A DNA stretch of 64,000 bases, taken from positions 248,001-312,000 of the forward strand of contig CP038118.1 of the NCBI GenBank assembly GCA_004519485.1, written 5' to 3'. Under the pieces are notes generated by a model that saw only the letters and a list, made by a program, of their open reading frames with translations, ran no database searches and was not told the origin of the DNA. This document shows, piece by piece, positions 11,301 through 20,867 of the stretch; positions within the stretch are counted from its first letter, which is position 1; each line of letters begins with the position of its first letter. The position numbers and the translations under genes were made by a program. Source of the DNA: Nannochloropsis oceanica. Taxonomy: Eukaryota; Sar; Eustigmatophyceae; Eustigmatales; Monodopsidaceae.

Positions 11301-11579
11301 CCCTCCGGAGCCCCGACATTCGAGTGAGCAAAAAGAACCGAACGCCCTCACAATGCGAGACAAACATAGGGCTTTTGAAGCTTTGTTGGGTGTGTGCATG
11401 ACAAGACATAAACGCAGGCACTAGTATTCTGGGACGCACGAATAGCTTATTCAGTCTTGATGCCCATTTTTGCTCTGTGCGGGGGGGGCTTTGCTTACAT
11501 GTGACATGTCCTTGGTTTGCATAGCGGCTTGCATCTGCGCCGCGGCCTCCGCGTGGATGTCGCCCTCCTCCTCGGCCAT
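8367..11579 (-). CDS. triple KH-domain RNA-binding protein (PCBP/hnRNP K type)
   Basis: Poly(C)-binding-type protein expected to bind single-stranded RNA in splicing, stability or translation control. The long frame at 10940-8367 has no ATG at its upstream end. A first exon at 11579-11499 (27 codons, MAEEEGDIHAEAAAQMQAAM...) ends in CAT|GTAAGC, and exon 2 opens after AAAAACAG at 10940, both phase 0, giving 884 residues and a 558-bp intron. Counting from the first residue of exon 2, KH1 lies near 290-355 with IIGKGG, KH2 near 445-510 with LIGRAG, and KH3 near 775-840 with FLIGKGG; each has the GxxG loop. Linkers are low complexity: a poly-Ser block, a His-rich patch, Gly-Arg-Glu-Gly runs and an Arg/Glu stretch. 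Three KH domains and the first exon are well supported; the target RNA is unknown. Confidence 0.88.
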
Positions 11580-12553
11580 ACTGTATGAGCACGAAGAGGG
11601 ATGGATGAGAATAAGGCATTGAGGAAGGGAGTTAAAGGGGTGGGCGCGTGCATCCGCGTGTGTTCCTCATCTTCAGAAGTTTGTCTCAGAGAAGGCGTCG
11701 GTATAACGACACGGCAATGGCAGGCGTGCGCACTTATCGACCCAACCCACCGCAAACAGAGAAAAGCAATCCCGAACGAGCACTACTCTAACCTGACGGT
11801 GTTCGAGGTTGGACTTTTACAAAAAGTCATGCAGTGCCAGACAATGTCCGCCAAATGGCCTGTCAAATTTCTCATGGGCGCGTGCTCCTTCCTCCCCATT
11901 AACCGACCTACCATTGCGTTAGTAATCTTGACCTTCGTAACTTAATTCAGGGATGTCATGCGAAATGAGACAAAGTCACCACGTGCACAACATCTCGCAC
12001 TAATGATGCCCTGTTTTTCCCCTGGTTCGATTTTCTTCTGCCTCACATTTGCTTCACCTTTCAATTCACTTTTCACCTCGCTCGCTCGCGCCGCTGCCCT
12101 TCTTTCCTGGGGGGGGAGTAAGGAGCGAGACAGAAGACGTTTTCGACGTCCAAGATACTCGCTGCGCTCCGTTGTTGACCTTGAGTTGTATGCCTTGTTG
12201 CCTGGTTGTCTCACTATCTCTCCACAACACATCTAAACACGTACAGGTAAGGTGCGACGCAGCCAGGTGTAAGCCGGGCAGAGAGCAAGACTCTCCCGGC
12301 ACGTTTTTTGTTTCTGGGGTCATCCCCCGCCGTCACGTCGCGCCGCTGCCCCACATCAAGTTGTAGTGTAGATGCCCGCGTTCTTCTCTTTACGGTAATT
12401 TACCCTTGCGCTTGCGCCTGATACCGCTTTAGTAATACTATCACCAGCGTCCCGCGGATGTGTTGACTCGGGGCCTGAGTGTGACGAGAGCAGCAAAGCA
12501 AATAGCAGGAAAAGGGCTTTGTACGAAGGACCAGCTACGGGCGAAAGAAAAGG
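11580..12553. other. intergenic, divergent promoter region
   Basis: About 970 bp between the start codons of the KH gene (-) and the TBCCD1-like gene (+). Short open frames on both strands have no family signature. No RNA gene seen. Confidence 0.45.
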
Positions 12554-15500
12554 ATGTGGGTTTGGCTACGCGAGGAACGCTTTGAGGCGGCTCTACCACT
12601 GAACCAGCGTGCAATACGGTATGAATATCTTTCTTGAGGTCTTTCTCTTCTTTTCCCCGTCCGCACGTGTTTGCTTCTTTCCAGCTGGCACATTTTCTTA
12701 TTTTCCTCTCCCCCTTCCCTTTCTCCCTCTTTTACCACCTTTCTTGAGACTTTCTTCTTTTCCCAGTCCGCACGTGTATGCTTCTTTCCAGCTGGCTCAT
12801 TTTCTCTCCCTCCCCCCCTTCCCTCCCTCCCTGTTTTACCACCGGCACCCACACCATTTTTGACCATACCCTCCGTCCCTCCGTCCATCTCTCCCTCCTT
12901 CCCACCTCCAGTCCATTGACCTCTCAAGTAATTCACGAGCTCACCCGGACTCTCCGTGCCTGCGCCAAGCTCGAACCAACCATAAGCAGCAGCAGCAGCA
13001 GCAGTAGCCACCTTGCAGGGACAGAGGGAGGAAATGAAAGACGGAAAGACGTCGTGGCTTGGATTGCATATTCCTCATGGGTGACAGAGGCTTGGCGTGT
13101 GTTGCAGTGGGGTGAGGCGACAGCTCATCTTTTCTGGGAGATGCTCCATCTCTTTGCTCCCTCTGCCCCTTCTTCCTCCTCCTCCTCCTCCTCCTCCTCC
13201 TCCTCCTCCTCCTCCCCCTCTACCGAAAGCAAAGATGAGGGAGGAGGGGAGGGAGGGAGGGTGGCATTGACAGAACTGTGTTTGTTTTTGTGGTTGCATC
13301 TTCCTGGCGCCCTCACCAAGGTCTCGACTCATCCAGCGACCTACAACGTAATTTGGCCGCCAGAACAGCAGCAGCAGCAGCAAAACGGGGCGGTAGGGAT
13401 GGGTGGAAATGGAAATGGGAGGGAAGGAGGGAGGGAAGGAGGTTTACATCAATCGCAGTTGCCTTCAGCAGGAAGCTTGAATGCCCCGCTTTCAATGCGA
13501 AGCAATGGGAGGGAGGGAGGGAGGGAGGGAGGGCAGCCTCTTCACTCCTCCCCTGTCCCCGTCCACGCATCCAACTTTTCCAACCACTCGTCATCCGCTT
13601 CCCCCCCCCCGCCCTTCTCCTCCTCCCCCTCCTCCCCCTCCTCCTTCTCCTCTCTTCCGACCTCTCCGTGTTCCCCTGCCGAGAAAGGAGGCATCTCCAT
13701 GACGATTCCGATCCCGGGGAGCCACGGAGGGAGGGAGGGAGGGAGGGAGGGGGGATTGTCAATGATGATGTCGACACCGACGCCTATGCATACTCCTGTG
13801 GGGGGGGGAGGGAGGGAAGGTGGGATGTTGGGAGGGACAAGCCCGATGAGTCCTCGATCGTATTTTCAGATCCAGAACGAGATTAAGGCAGAAGCTTATC
13901 ATGTGTCCTTTATGAAAAAGCATTTCAAAGATATGTTAATGGACATGCACCAGGTGCTGGTGGTCGAGGGAGGGAGGGACGGAGGGAAGCAGGGCGAGGC
14001 ACAGGAGTGGCTTTTGGCGAGGGGAACCTATGTGGGGAGTGGTGGCGGAAGAGGGGGGCATGGGAGGGAGGGAGGAGGGGATGAGGTGGATTGCTGGCCG
14101 GCGCCAGCGTCCAGGGAGAGTAGTAGTAGTGGGGGAGGAAGGGAGGGAGGGAGTGGGGGAGGGAGTGTGGGAGGGATGGATATGAGGGTGACGAGGAGAG
14201 AGCTCGACGCGCTGGGATTTTTATTGAGTGGAGGGGAGGAAGGGATGGAGGGAAGGCAGGTAAGACGGTTGTCTTCCCTTGTCCCCTTCTGGCGCAAGGA
14301 GGAGGAGGAGGAGGAGGAGGAGGAGGAGCAGGAGGAGGAGGACGGGGAGAGAGAGGAGGAGGAAGAGGAAGAGGAGGAGGAAGGCTGCGCGTACATCCTT
14401 CTCCACTCATGGCTCGAAGACGTTTTATGCGTGAATCAAGCCCTGTATCCTCCCCCTCCCGATCCCTTCGTCGGCCTTCCCCCTCTTGAACGACAAGCCA
14501 TAAACAGCCTGTCTCTCCCTCTCCCCATGCCCCCCATCCTGCCCGACGCCCCCCTCTCTTTCCATCATCACAAGCCCACCAGCCATCCAAGTACTGCTGC
14601 TGCTGCCGCGGCTGCCTCAGTCTCCCCCGGCCTCCCTCCTTCCCTCCCTCCCTCTTCCCGCCGCAAACGCCGGCAGGTCTACCCCCACCCACCCCTCCTT
14701 CCTCTTGTCATCACTGCGCTCAATCATGGCACTATCCTCCATGACACCTCTCTCTCTTTCCCCACTTCTTCCTCCTCCCCCTCCTCGTCCTCTGCGTCGT
14801 TCGACCCCTTCCTCTCCACCGTCCCCCCTCCCGCCCTCCCCCGGTCCCTCCCCCTTCGTCGTGTCTTCATCCAAGCCTGTCATGATGCGAATATTTATCT
14901 ACTTGGGCCTATGGAAGGTGCTCATATCGCCGCGTGTACAGACAGCACCATCGTCCTCGGCGCAGTGTCTGGTATGTCCTCCCTCCCTCCCTTCTTCCCC
15001 CCCTCCCTCCCTTCCTTTCTCCCTATACTGCGAAAGCCTGTGAAATACAGGACGCAATTATTATAGCGTGGATTCGGCTTTGGATTGTGGATTCAGTAAT
15101 TATTTCTTATATTCAGTCATTGGTTGCTTGATTGATTCATAGATCATTCACCATATTACAATTACCTATGTGCCTTCACCCTACAGGGCTGGTGCGCGTG
15201 AGCAACTGCGAGCGTCTCACTCTGGTGTGTGCTGGTCGTAGGCTGGTCATCTGCAACTGCCTCGATTCGATCTTCCCGGTGTATCTCTCCCTCCCTCCCG
15301 TCCTCGCAGGCGACAACAGGGGTTGCCGCCTGGCCCCATATAACACAGCCTACCCCTCTCTCGCCCACGATCTCGCCGCTGCCGGCCTTTGGACGGTGGC
15401 GAAGGAAGGGAAGGGGCAGGAGCTGCAGGAGCTGCAGCCAAATCAGTGGAATGCGCCGTTGGATTTGGCCGCGGGAAATTATGCAAAGGGAGGAGGAGGG

Positions 15501-16391
15501 GAGGGAGGGATTGGGGTAGTAAGGGAAGGGAGCAGTGGTGGTAGTGCGGGAGGGGGAGGGATAGGAGGAGGAGTGTCTCCTTGCTCCAGTCCCGGACCAG
15601 AGAGCGGAGGCAGCAGAGGAGGGGAGAGTCTGATTCTTGCCCCAGAGCTGTACTACACCCTTTCCATCCCTGTCTCTCTCCCTCCCTCCCTCCCTCCCTG
15701 CTCCACTGCTCACCCCGACCATCCGATGGAGGGCGGCATTGGGGGTCTCCGCTTCTCGCCCTCCCTTCTTCCGGCCCTGTACCGGAACCCATTTCCTCTC
15801 CCGTTAGAATACGCCTCCGTTCTTCGCGAACGATCCACGAACCTTGATAGGCTACAGCAATCTGTTTTGGGTTCGCTAACGGTCGATCAACGGCCGGGGG
15901 TAGAAACTGTGGTTGTCAAGTAAGCCCTCCTTTCGTCCCTCTCTCTTTCCCTCCCTACTTTTTCCTGTCCTGCAGCAGTTCGTCCTTACATTTTGCTCTT
16001 TTTTTATTTTTATATTTTATTTTATTTTTTATTTTAAATTGTGAATTCCCTTTCTCACGTCCATCTCACTTTCTCTCTCTCTCTCTTCCTTTCCTTCTCC
16101 AGTAAATTTTATGAGTGGCTGGCTGCCTCGGGGAACCTTCGCCAGGTTCTTGATTTGATCCGATTGGAAGGAAATGAACAGCTACAACGGCTGGAAGGAG
16201 GGAGGTATGGAGGGAGGGAGGATGAGGTTGATGAAAGGGAAGACGATGTGATGGTGGCTGGAGAGATGGAAGGGGTGGAGGGAGGGAGGGAAGGAGGGAT
16301 GGCGGCGCCGTCGGGTGGATTGATTGGAAGAATAGTTGCGGAGCACGAGCAGCATGCAGCGCATCACCACCAGCACTACGCTGAGTTATAG
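12554..16391 (+). CDS. TBCCD1: TBCC domain-containing protein 1-like (TBCCD1)
   Basis: Relative of tubulin cofactor C; TBCCD1 proteins (ASQ2 in Chlamydomonas) act in centriole/centrosome positioning and Golgi organisation. Exons 12554-12618, 12912-14971, 15187-15919 and 16103-16391 join in phase with GT-AG sites to give 1048 residues, against roughly 560 in human. Exon 1 (MWVWLREERFEAALPLNQ) matches the conserved LLWV N-terminus. The C-CAP/TBCC fold spans the end of exon 2 (FIQACHDANIYLLGPMEG) and exon 3 (VSNCERLTLVCAGRR, then the DNRGCRLAPYNTAYP block). Exon 4 starts with NKFYEWL, the family's C-terminal signature. The extra length is inserted low complexity: poly-Ser, poly-Glu, Gln and repeated Gly-Arg-Glu-Gly or Pro-Ser-Leu-Pro runs. 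Function is inferred from family. Confidence 0.9.
12624..12843. repeat. two-copy tandem duplication inside TBCCD1 intron 1
   Basis: Two imperfect copies of about 110 bp lie back to back, each containing GTCCGCACGTGT, then GCTTCTTTCCAGCTGGC, then a pyrimidine-rich run ending in TTTTACCACC. The duplication fills most of the 293-bp intron. Each copy carries a TTTCCAG that looks like a splice acceptor; the downstream acceptor at 12910-12911 is the one that keeps the frame. Confidence 0.75.
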
Positions 16392-17459
16392 TCTCTTTGA
16401 GGGAGGGAGGGAAAGAGGGAAGGAAGGAGGAAAGGAGGAAGGGAGGGACAGAGGAAGTTATGGAGACTTGCTCCTCTTTTGACAGAGGGAGTGAGAGATT
16501 TTTGGTGGAGTAAATGATTATAGAAACATGAATGATGAAGGAGGCGAAGAAAGGAGAATTATAGTGGAGGATGAGGAAAAAGGAACTTGGAGAGGTGGGG
16601 GGTCTAGGAGAAGCGGGGAAGAAGATATGATAGAGCGCGATTCACCCTCAACGTATAGGCAGGGGGGAAAGAGATGGGGCCGAGAAGAAAGAGACATCTT
16701 CGATGTTGAAATCCTAGATTCTAGCCTCTCGCCAGCACTTACATACAAGTCTTAAATACAGTTTAAGAGTGCTGCTATGTACGGGTGCGGAGTTGAACAC
16801 ATCCGCTAATCAGAATACGATGGGGGGAGAACATGAAGAGGTGAGAATGAGCAAGAGCAGTGATAAAACAACGATCACAACAAACCAAACGGAACGAAGA
16901 AGATCATTAAATGAGAAAATTTTGAAACGACACTTCCCCTCCCCTTCCCGTCTCTTTAACTTAAAGGTATATATTTATATATGTTAATATAGTCATGGGC
17001 AAACCCTCTAACCTCCCCATCCGAAGAGAAGACAAGACCATTATTAAGGAGCTTCGACGCCCAAAGAGACGCCCAAATACAAGAGCAGGGGCAACAGTAC
17101 TGCGATTTGCATGAATTGTAGTCATTTGTGTCTATAGTGAGGCTTATTTTGAACGTAACGACAAAGGAAAAAGTGAAAATGGCACGAATTAGGGGCATGC
17201 TGAACGGTAAACGTCTCGTCTATGTGTGCGAGCGAGTGATGATCATAGACAACCCGTCGGCTGATTGCATAATACGCAACCCATGCTCCCTATCAACCAT
17301 ACACGCCCTCAATCCGTATTTGTACTTTGCTTGTCATCAGCAGCTGTATGCTCATGTATGCCTCTCTCCTCCACCATACCGTCACAGGCATAAAAGAAGA
17401 AGAAGGAGAAGAAGAAGCTAGCCTCCCCACCCTCGCTCGCTTTCTCTCAATCAAGCACC
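16392..17459. other. intergenic between TBCCD1 and CstF-77
   Basis: About 1.07 kb. It opens with a GGGA/GGAA-rich stretch just after the TBCCD1 stop and becomes AT-richer toward 16900-17000. No gene or RNA recognised; the last few hundred bases should contain the CstF-77 promoter. Confidence 0.45.
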
Positions 17460-20123
17460 ATGGCTGCTGCCCTCGCCCTCAACGCGCCCCTGCTGGGTGT
17501 CGACTCCGATTCGGAAGAAGAGGATGAGGAGATTGTGCCCATGTCCGCAGAGATTGCCCTGTCGCGTGGCAGCATGCTTCTTCCACCCGGCAGCATCACC
17601 CCCCTAGGCAGCAGCAGCAACGCGGTGGCAGCCAGAAGCAGCACTGCCAGCGCGGCTGTAAAGCGCCGGCAAAGCCTAGGTGGAGCCGCATTATCTACAG
17701 CATTTACTGAGACACAGCTGTTGTCGGCCTCGGATCGCTTTCGAGATGCCTGGGCCAGAGTCCAAGCTAACGAGTGGGACGTGCGGGCGTGGACTGCCAT
17801 CCTCAGCGAAGCGCAGACACAACGCTCCGGCCGTGCCATCGCCTTGCGTGATGTTTACAAGCTTGCGACGCGTCAATTTCCTACCATGGCGACGCTGTGG
17901 AAGGACTGGTTGGAGCATGAAATGAGACAAGGGAATTTCGCAGAAGTAGACAATATTTTTCGTCAATGCCTCCTGGAAGTCCCCTCGGTCGACCTCTACC
18001 TCCTCTATGTGGCGCGTGTCCGCAAAACTAATCCTGCATCTCTAGGGGATGGAGCGTCGCCTGATGTGGTGGCGGAGCAGCGGGAGCGAGTGACGGCTGC
18101 ATTTGAGTTGGCCGTGAGACAAGTGGGAGTGCTGGTGGACGCAGCGCCGTTGTGGTGGGATTACATTCGGTATGTTGAGGCTTGGAGGGACGAGGGGGGA
18201 AGGGAAGATGGGGGCAGTTATGGTGCGGTGGCGGAGGCGGGGTCGAAGATAGCGACGTTAAGGAAAGTATACCACCGAGCTGTGCTGGTGCCGTTGGATG
18301 GGCTGGACGAGTTGTGGCGTGCCTATGAAGCGTGGGAGAAGGGATTGAACGAGCACACAGCGAGGCAGACATTACCGCAGTTGCTGCCTGGGTATCAGCA
18401 GGCGAAGACCGTGGCGAGGGAGAGGAGGACGTTGCTTGACTTGCCCAAAGTGAGTAAATGGGCCGTTCCCCCTTCAGAGGCCGCGGAGGAGAAGGAGCAA
18501 TTGCATCTTTTCCGGCGAAAGATCGATTTTGAGAAGGGAAACCCCGAGAATGTGGATCCGGTAGCACTGAAAGATAGGGTGCGATTGGCGTATAGGCAGG
18601 GTTTTGCTTATTTTTATCATTTCCCGGAGGTATGGTTTGAGTTTGCCTTGTACGAGCAAGAGAGCGATGATGTCGCTGCTGCTGCTTCTCTCTTCGCCCG
18701 TGCCACGCGGGCGGTGCCGGACTGTTTACTGCTGCACTTAGCATGGGCAGAATTAGAGGAGGGGAGGGGGAGGGCTGAAAAGGGCGTGGAGGTGTTGAAG
18801 GGCTTCTTGACCCGAGAACCAAGCACACTGGGGTACATTGCATACCAACATTTCGTGAGGAGGACGCTGGGGAAGGAAGCTGCAAGGAAGGTGTTCACAA
18901 GCACGAAGGACTTGAGAAGGAAAGGTGTCTTGGGGTATCAGTGGTATTTGGCACACGCGCGGTTGGAGCAGCACGTGAATCAAGAGGAAGAGGTGGCGCG
19001 GAAGGTCCTCGATCATGGTCTCTCCCAGCATTCCTCGTTTTTATTGGAGCCTGACTACGTCATAGCCACGATGGATCTACTCATCTCCCTCCACGATGAA
19101 CAAAACGTCCGTGGCCTGGCAGACCGGGCTCTCGCCGTGCTCGACGCCGCGCCCGCAGCGGCTGTTGCTGCACCTGGAGGAGAGCGGGAAGAGGTGGCAT
19201 CGGCCGCAGCAGCGATGGCAGCAGCAGAGAAGGCAAGACCGATTTGGTTGAAGCTGCTGGAGTTTGAGATGTGCTTTGCCAGTGATCGCGACCCTTCGAG
19301 GGTGGAAAAGGTCCAGAAGAGAATAGCAGAAGCGTACCCACGACAAGCGGAGCCACATCCTTTCCTGCGGCTGTGGAGGAGGGTGAACATGTTGAAGGCA
19401 GCACCTGCATCAGAGGGGTCGGATGACCTATTGAGGCAGAGATGGGACGAGCCCCGGGTCAGTTACGGGCTAGCGGAGGAGGGAGGGAGGGAGGGAGGGA
19501 TAAGTGGGGGGAGAGGTGGTGGAAGGGGGGCAGGGAAGAGGAATGGAGGGAAGACAGGAGGGGCGTCGGCGGCGGCACTGGCGGCAGCATCAGCAGCGGC
19601 AGTGGCGGCGGAGGGAGTAGGGACGTTGTCGGCAGAGGGAGGGAGGGAGGGAGGGAGGGAGGAGGGAGACGGAGGAGAAATAAGTGGCGGTGGGGATCCG
19701 AGAGCAGCAGCAGCGTTAGCGGCAAGAGAGGGACGGACGAGGAGAGAGGACCCTCATGGAGCAAAGGCGCTACAGCAACGGCGATTGCAGAGTATTCCTG
19801 AGTATTTGCGTCGGCTTTATCAGATCTTGCCCATCCATACAGGTCCTCCCATAGACCCCGATACCATCATAAGGGGTTTGAGAGAGACACCGTTGCCACC
19901 TCGTCCACCGGGACCAGCGCATGGTTCCTCTTCAGGGGCTCTAGGAGAGAGGGAGAGGGGAGGGAGGGGAGGAAGAGCGGGGGGGAGGAAGAGGGGGAGG
20001 TACGGGGGTGGGGGGGATTCGGATAGTGGGGGAAGTGATGATGACATGATGAGGACAGGGACTCGAGATGTGTTTCGACAGCGACAGCAGGAGAAATTGA
20101 TGAACGAGGCGTTACAGGGCTAG
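17460..20123 (+). CDS. CSTF3: cleavage stimulation factor 77-kDa subunit (CstF-77/Rna14)
   Basis: HAT-repeat scaffold of the mRNA 3'-end cleavage and polyadenylation complex, acting in the nucleus. A single exon of 887 codons starts at the ATG in CACCATGG. After an acidic, Ser-rich N-terminus (about 1-75), HAT repeats run from about residue 80 to 650: W-x-x-W and W-x-x-Y pairs such as WKDWLEHEMRQGNFAEV and LWWDYIRYVEAW. The family hallmarks KVYHRAVLVPLDGLDELW, YQQAKTVARERRTLLD and FEKGNPENVDPVALKDRV correspond to the Suf domain of animal and yeast proteins. The C-terminal tail has Ala- and Gly-Arg-Glu-Gly-rich inserts and then RRLYQILPIHTGPPIDPD, like the conserved tail segment that contacts partner subunits. 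Assignment is strong; the low-complexity block at about 675-760 is lineage-specific. Confidence 0.92.
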   Translation: MAAALALNAPLLGVDSDSEEEDEEIVPMSAEIALSRGSMLLPPGSITPLGSSSNAVAARSSTASAAVKRRQSLGGAALSTAFTETQLLSASDRFRDAWARVQANEWDVRAWTAILSEAQTQRSGRAIALRDVYKLATRQFPTMATLWKDWLEHEMRQGNFAEVDNIFRQCLLEVPSVDLYLLYVARVRKTNPASLGDGASPDVVAEQRERVTAAFELAVRQVGVLVDAAPLWWDYIRYVEAWRDEGGREDGGSYGAVAEAGSKIATLRKVYHRAVLVPLDGLDELWRAYEAWEKGLNEHTARQTLPQLLPGYQQAKTVARERRTLLDLPKVSKWAVPPSEAAEEKEQLHLFRRKIDFEKGNPENVDPVALKDRVRLAYRQGFAYFYHFPEVWFEFALYEQESDDVAAAASLFARATRAVPDCLLLHLAWAELEEGRGRAEKGVEVLKGFLTREPSTLGYIAYQHFVRRTLGKEAARKVFTSTKDLRRKGVLGYQWYLAHARLEQHVNQEEEVARKVLDHGLSQHSSFLLEPDYVIATMDLLISLHDEQNVRGLADRALAVLDAAPAAAVAAPGGEREEVASAAAAMAAAEKARPIWLKLLEFEMCFASDRDPSRVEKVQKRIAEAYPRQAEPHPFLRLWRRVNMLKAAPASEGSDDLLRQRWDEPRVSYGLAEEGGREGGISGGRGGGRGAGKRNGGKTGGASAAALAAASAAAVAAEGVGTLSAEGGREGGREEGDGGEISGGGDPRAAAALAAREGRTRREDPHGAKALQQRRLQSIPEYLRRLYQILPIHTGPPIDPDTIIRGLRETPLPPRPPGPAHGSSSGALGERERGGRGGRAGGRKRGRYGGGGDSDSGGSDDDMMRTGTRDVFRQRQQEKLMNEALQG

Positions 20124-20867
20124 GAGGGCGGGAGGGAGGGAGGGAGGGAGAGGCGGGAGGGAGAGAGGGAGGGATATCGAGGGGCGAATGGAGTCAATCG
20201 GAGAGCTCCAAAGGACGATAGACGTAAACAAAGAGTGAAAGAAGCGTATTAAGACGAGACCAAAAGACTTTTCATCAAAGTTCTAGGTCAGGGATTTCAC
20301 TCCATTCCTCTATGCTCCGACTCTCGACAGGTGTAAACAGACACGAGTCAGAGAAATGATGCACAATAGAAAAAGGAAGGCAAACAATCGTTTTTTTCAC
20401 AGAGAATCTTGTCGTATGCGTTATCATTTTCTCAAAACCAATTTTTGTTCCTCTCAAATGTTCTCAACCGTCCCTTCCCCCCCCCTCCCTGTTGTAGGTG
20501 TCTTCTTTCCTTCGTTCTGGGTGTTCCATCACACATCCGTACTTTTCTTTGCTTTCGACTTCGCTATTTGACCGAAAAATGTGCATGAAGACTGACTTTG
20601 CTAACTGTCCTGCTTCACCCAAGCCACAAGTGAAAACTCCCTCCCTCCCTCCCTCCCTCCCTCCCTCCCCCCCTCCCTCCCTCCCTTACTCCTCTTCATT
20701 TCGTCATCGGCTACAACAGCTCTCACTACTCCTACTGCATCTCTTCACATATCCAGCGCTATAGCCACATAGTTGTGTGCGAAAATCTCCTGACCCAGAC
20801 AACTCTCTCACCCCCTCCACCCCTCCCTCCACAACTCCCCTCTTTCTTCTTTCCTCCAATCCCCCTT
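20124..20867. other. intergenic between convergent CstF-77 and acyl-CoA oxidase genes
   Basis: About 740 bp of 3' flank for both genes. It starts with GGGA repeats (20125-20175) and holds a CCCT tract at 20637-20690. No coding gene or RNA seen. Confidence 0.5.
20637..20692. repeat. (CCCT)n / (GGGA)n tract
   Basis: Near-perfect CCCT tetranucleotide repeat of about 55 bp. The opposite strand has at least four GGG runs in a row and could form a G-quadruplex. It is one of many such tracts in this window. Confidence 0.85.

Noticed and set aside
13313-14692. Long antisense frames across TBCCD1
   Set aside because: They are mirror frames of GGGA, GAG and TCC repeats and encode only Pro/Ser/Leu runs.
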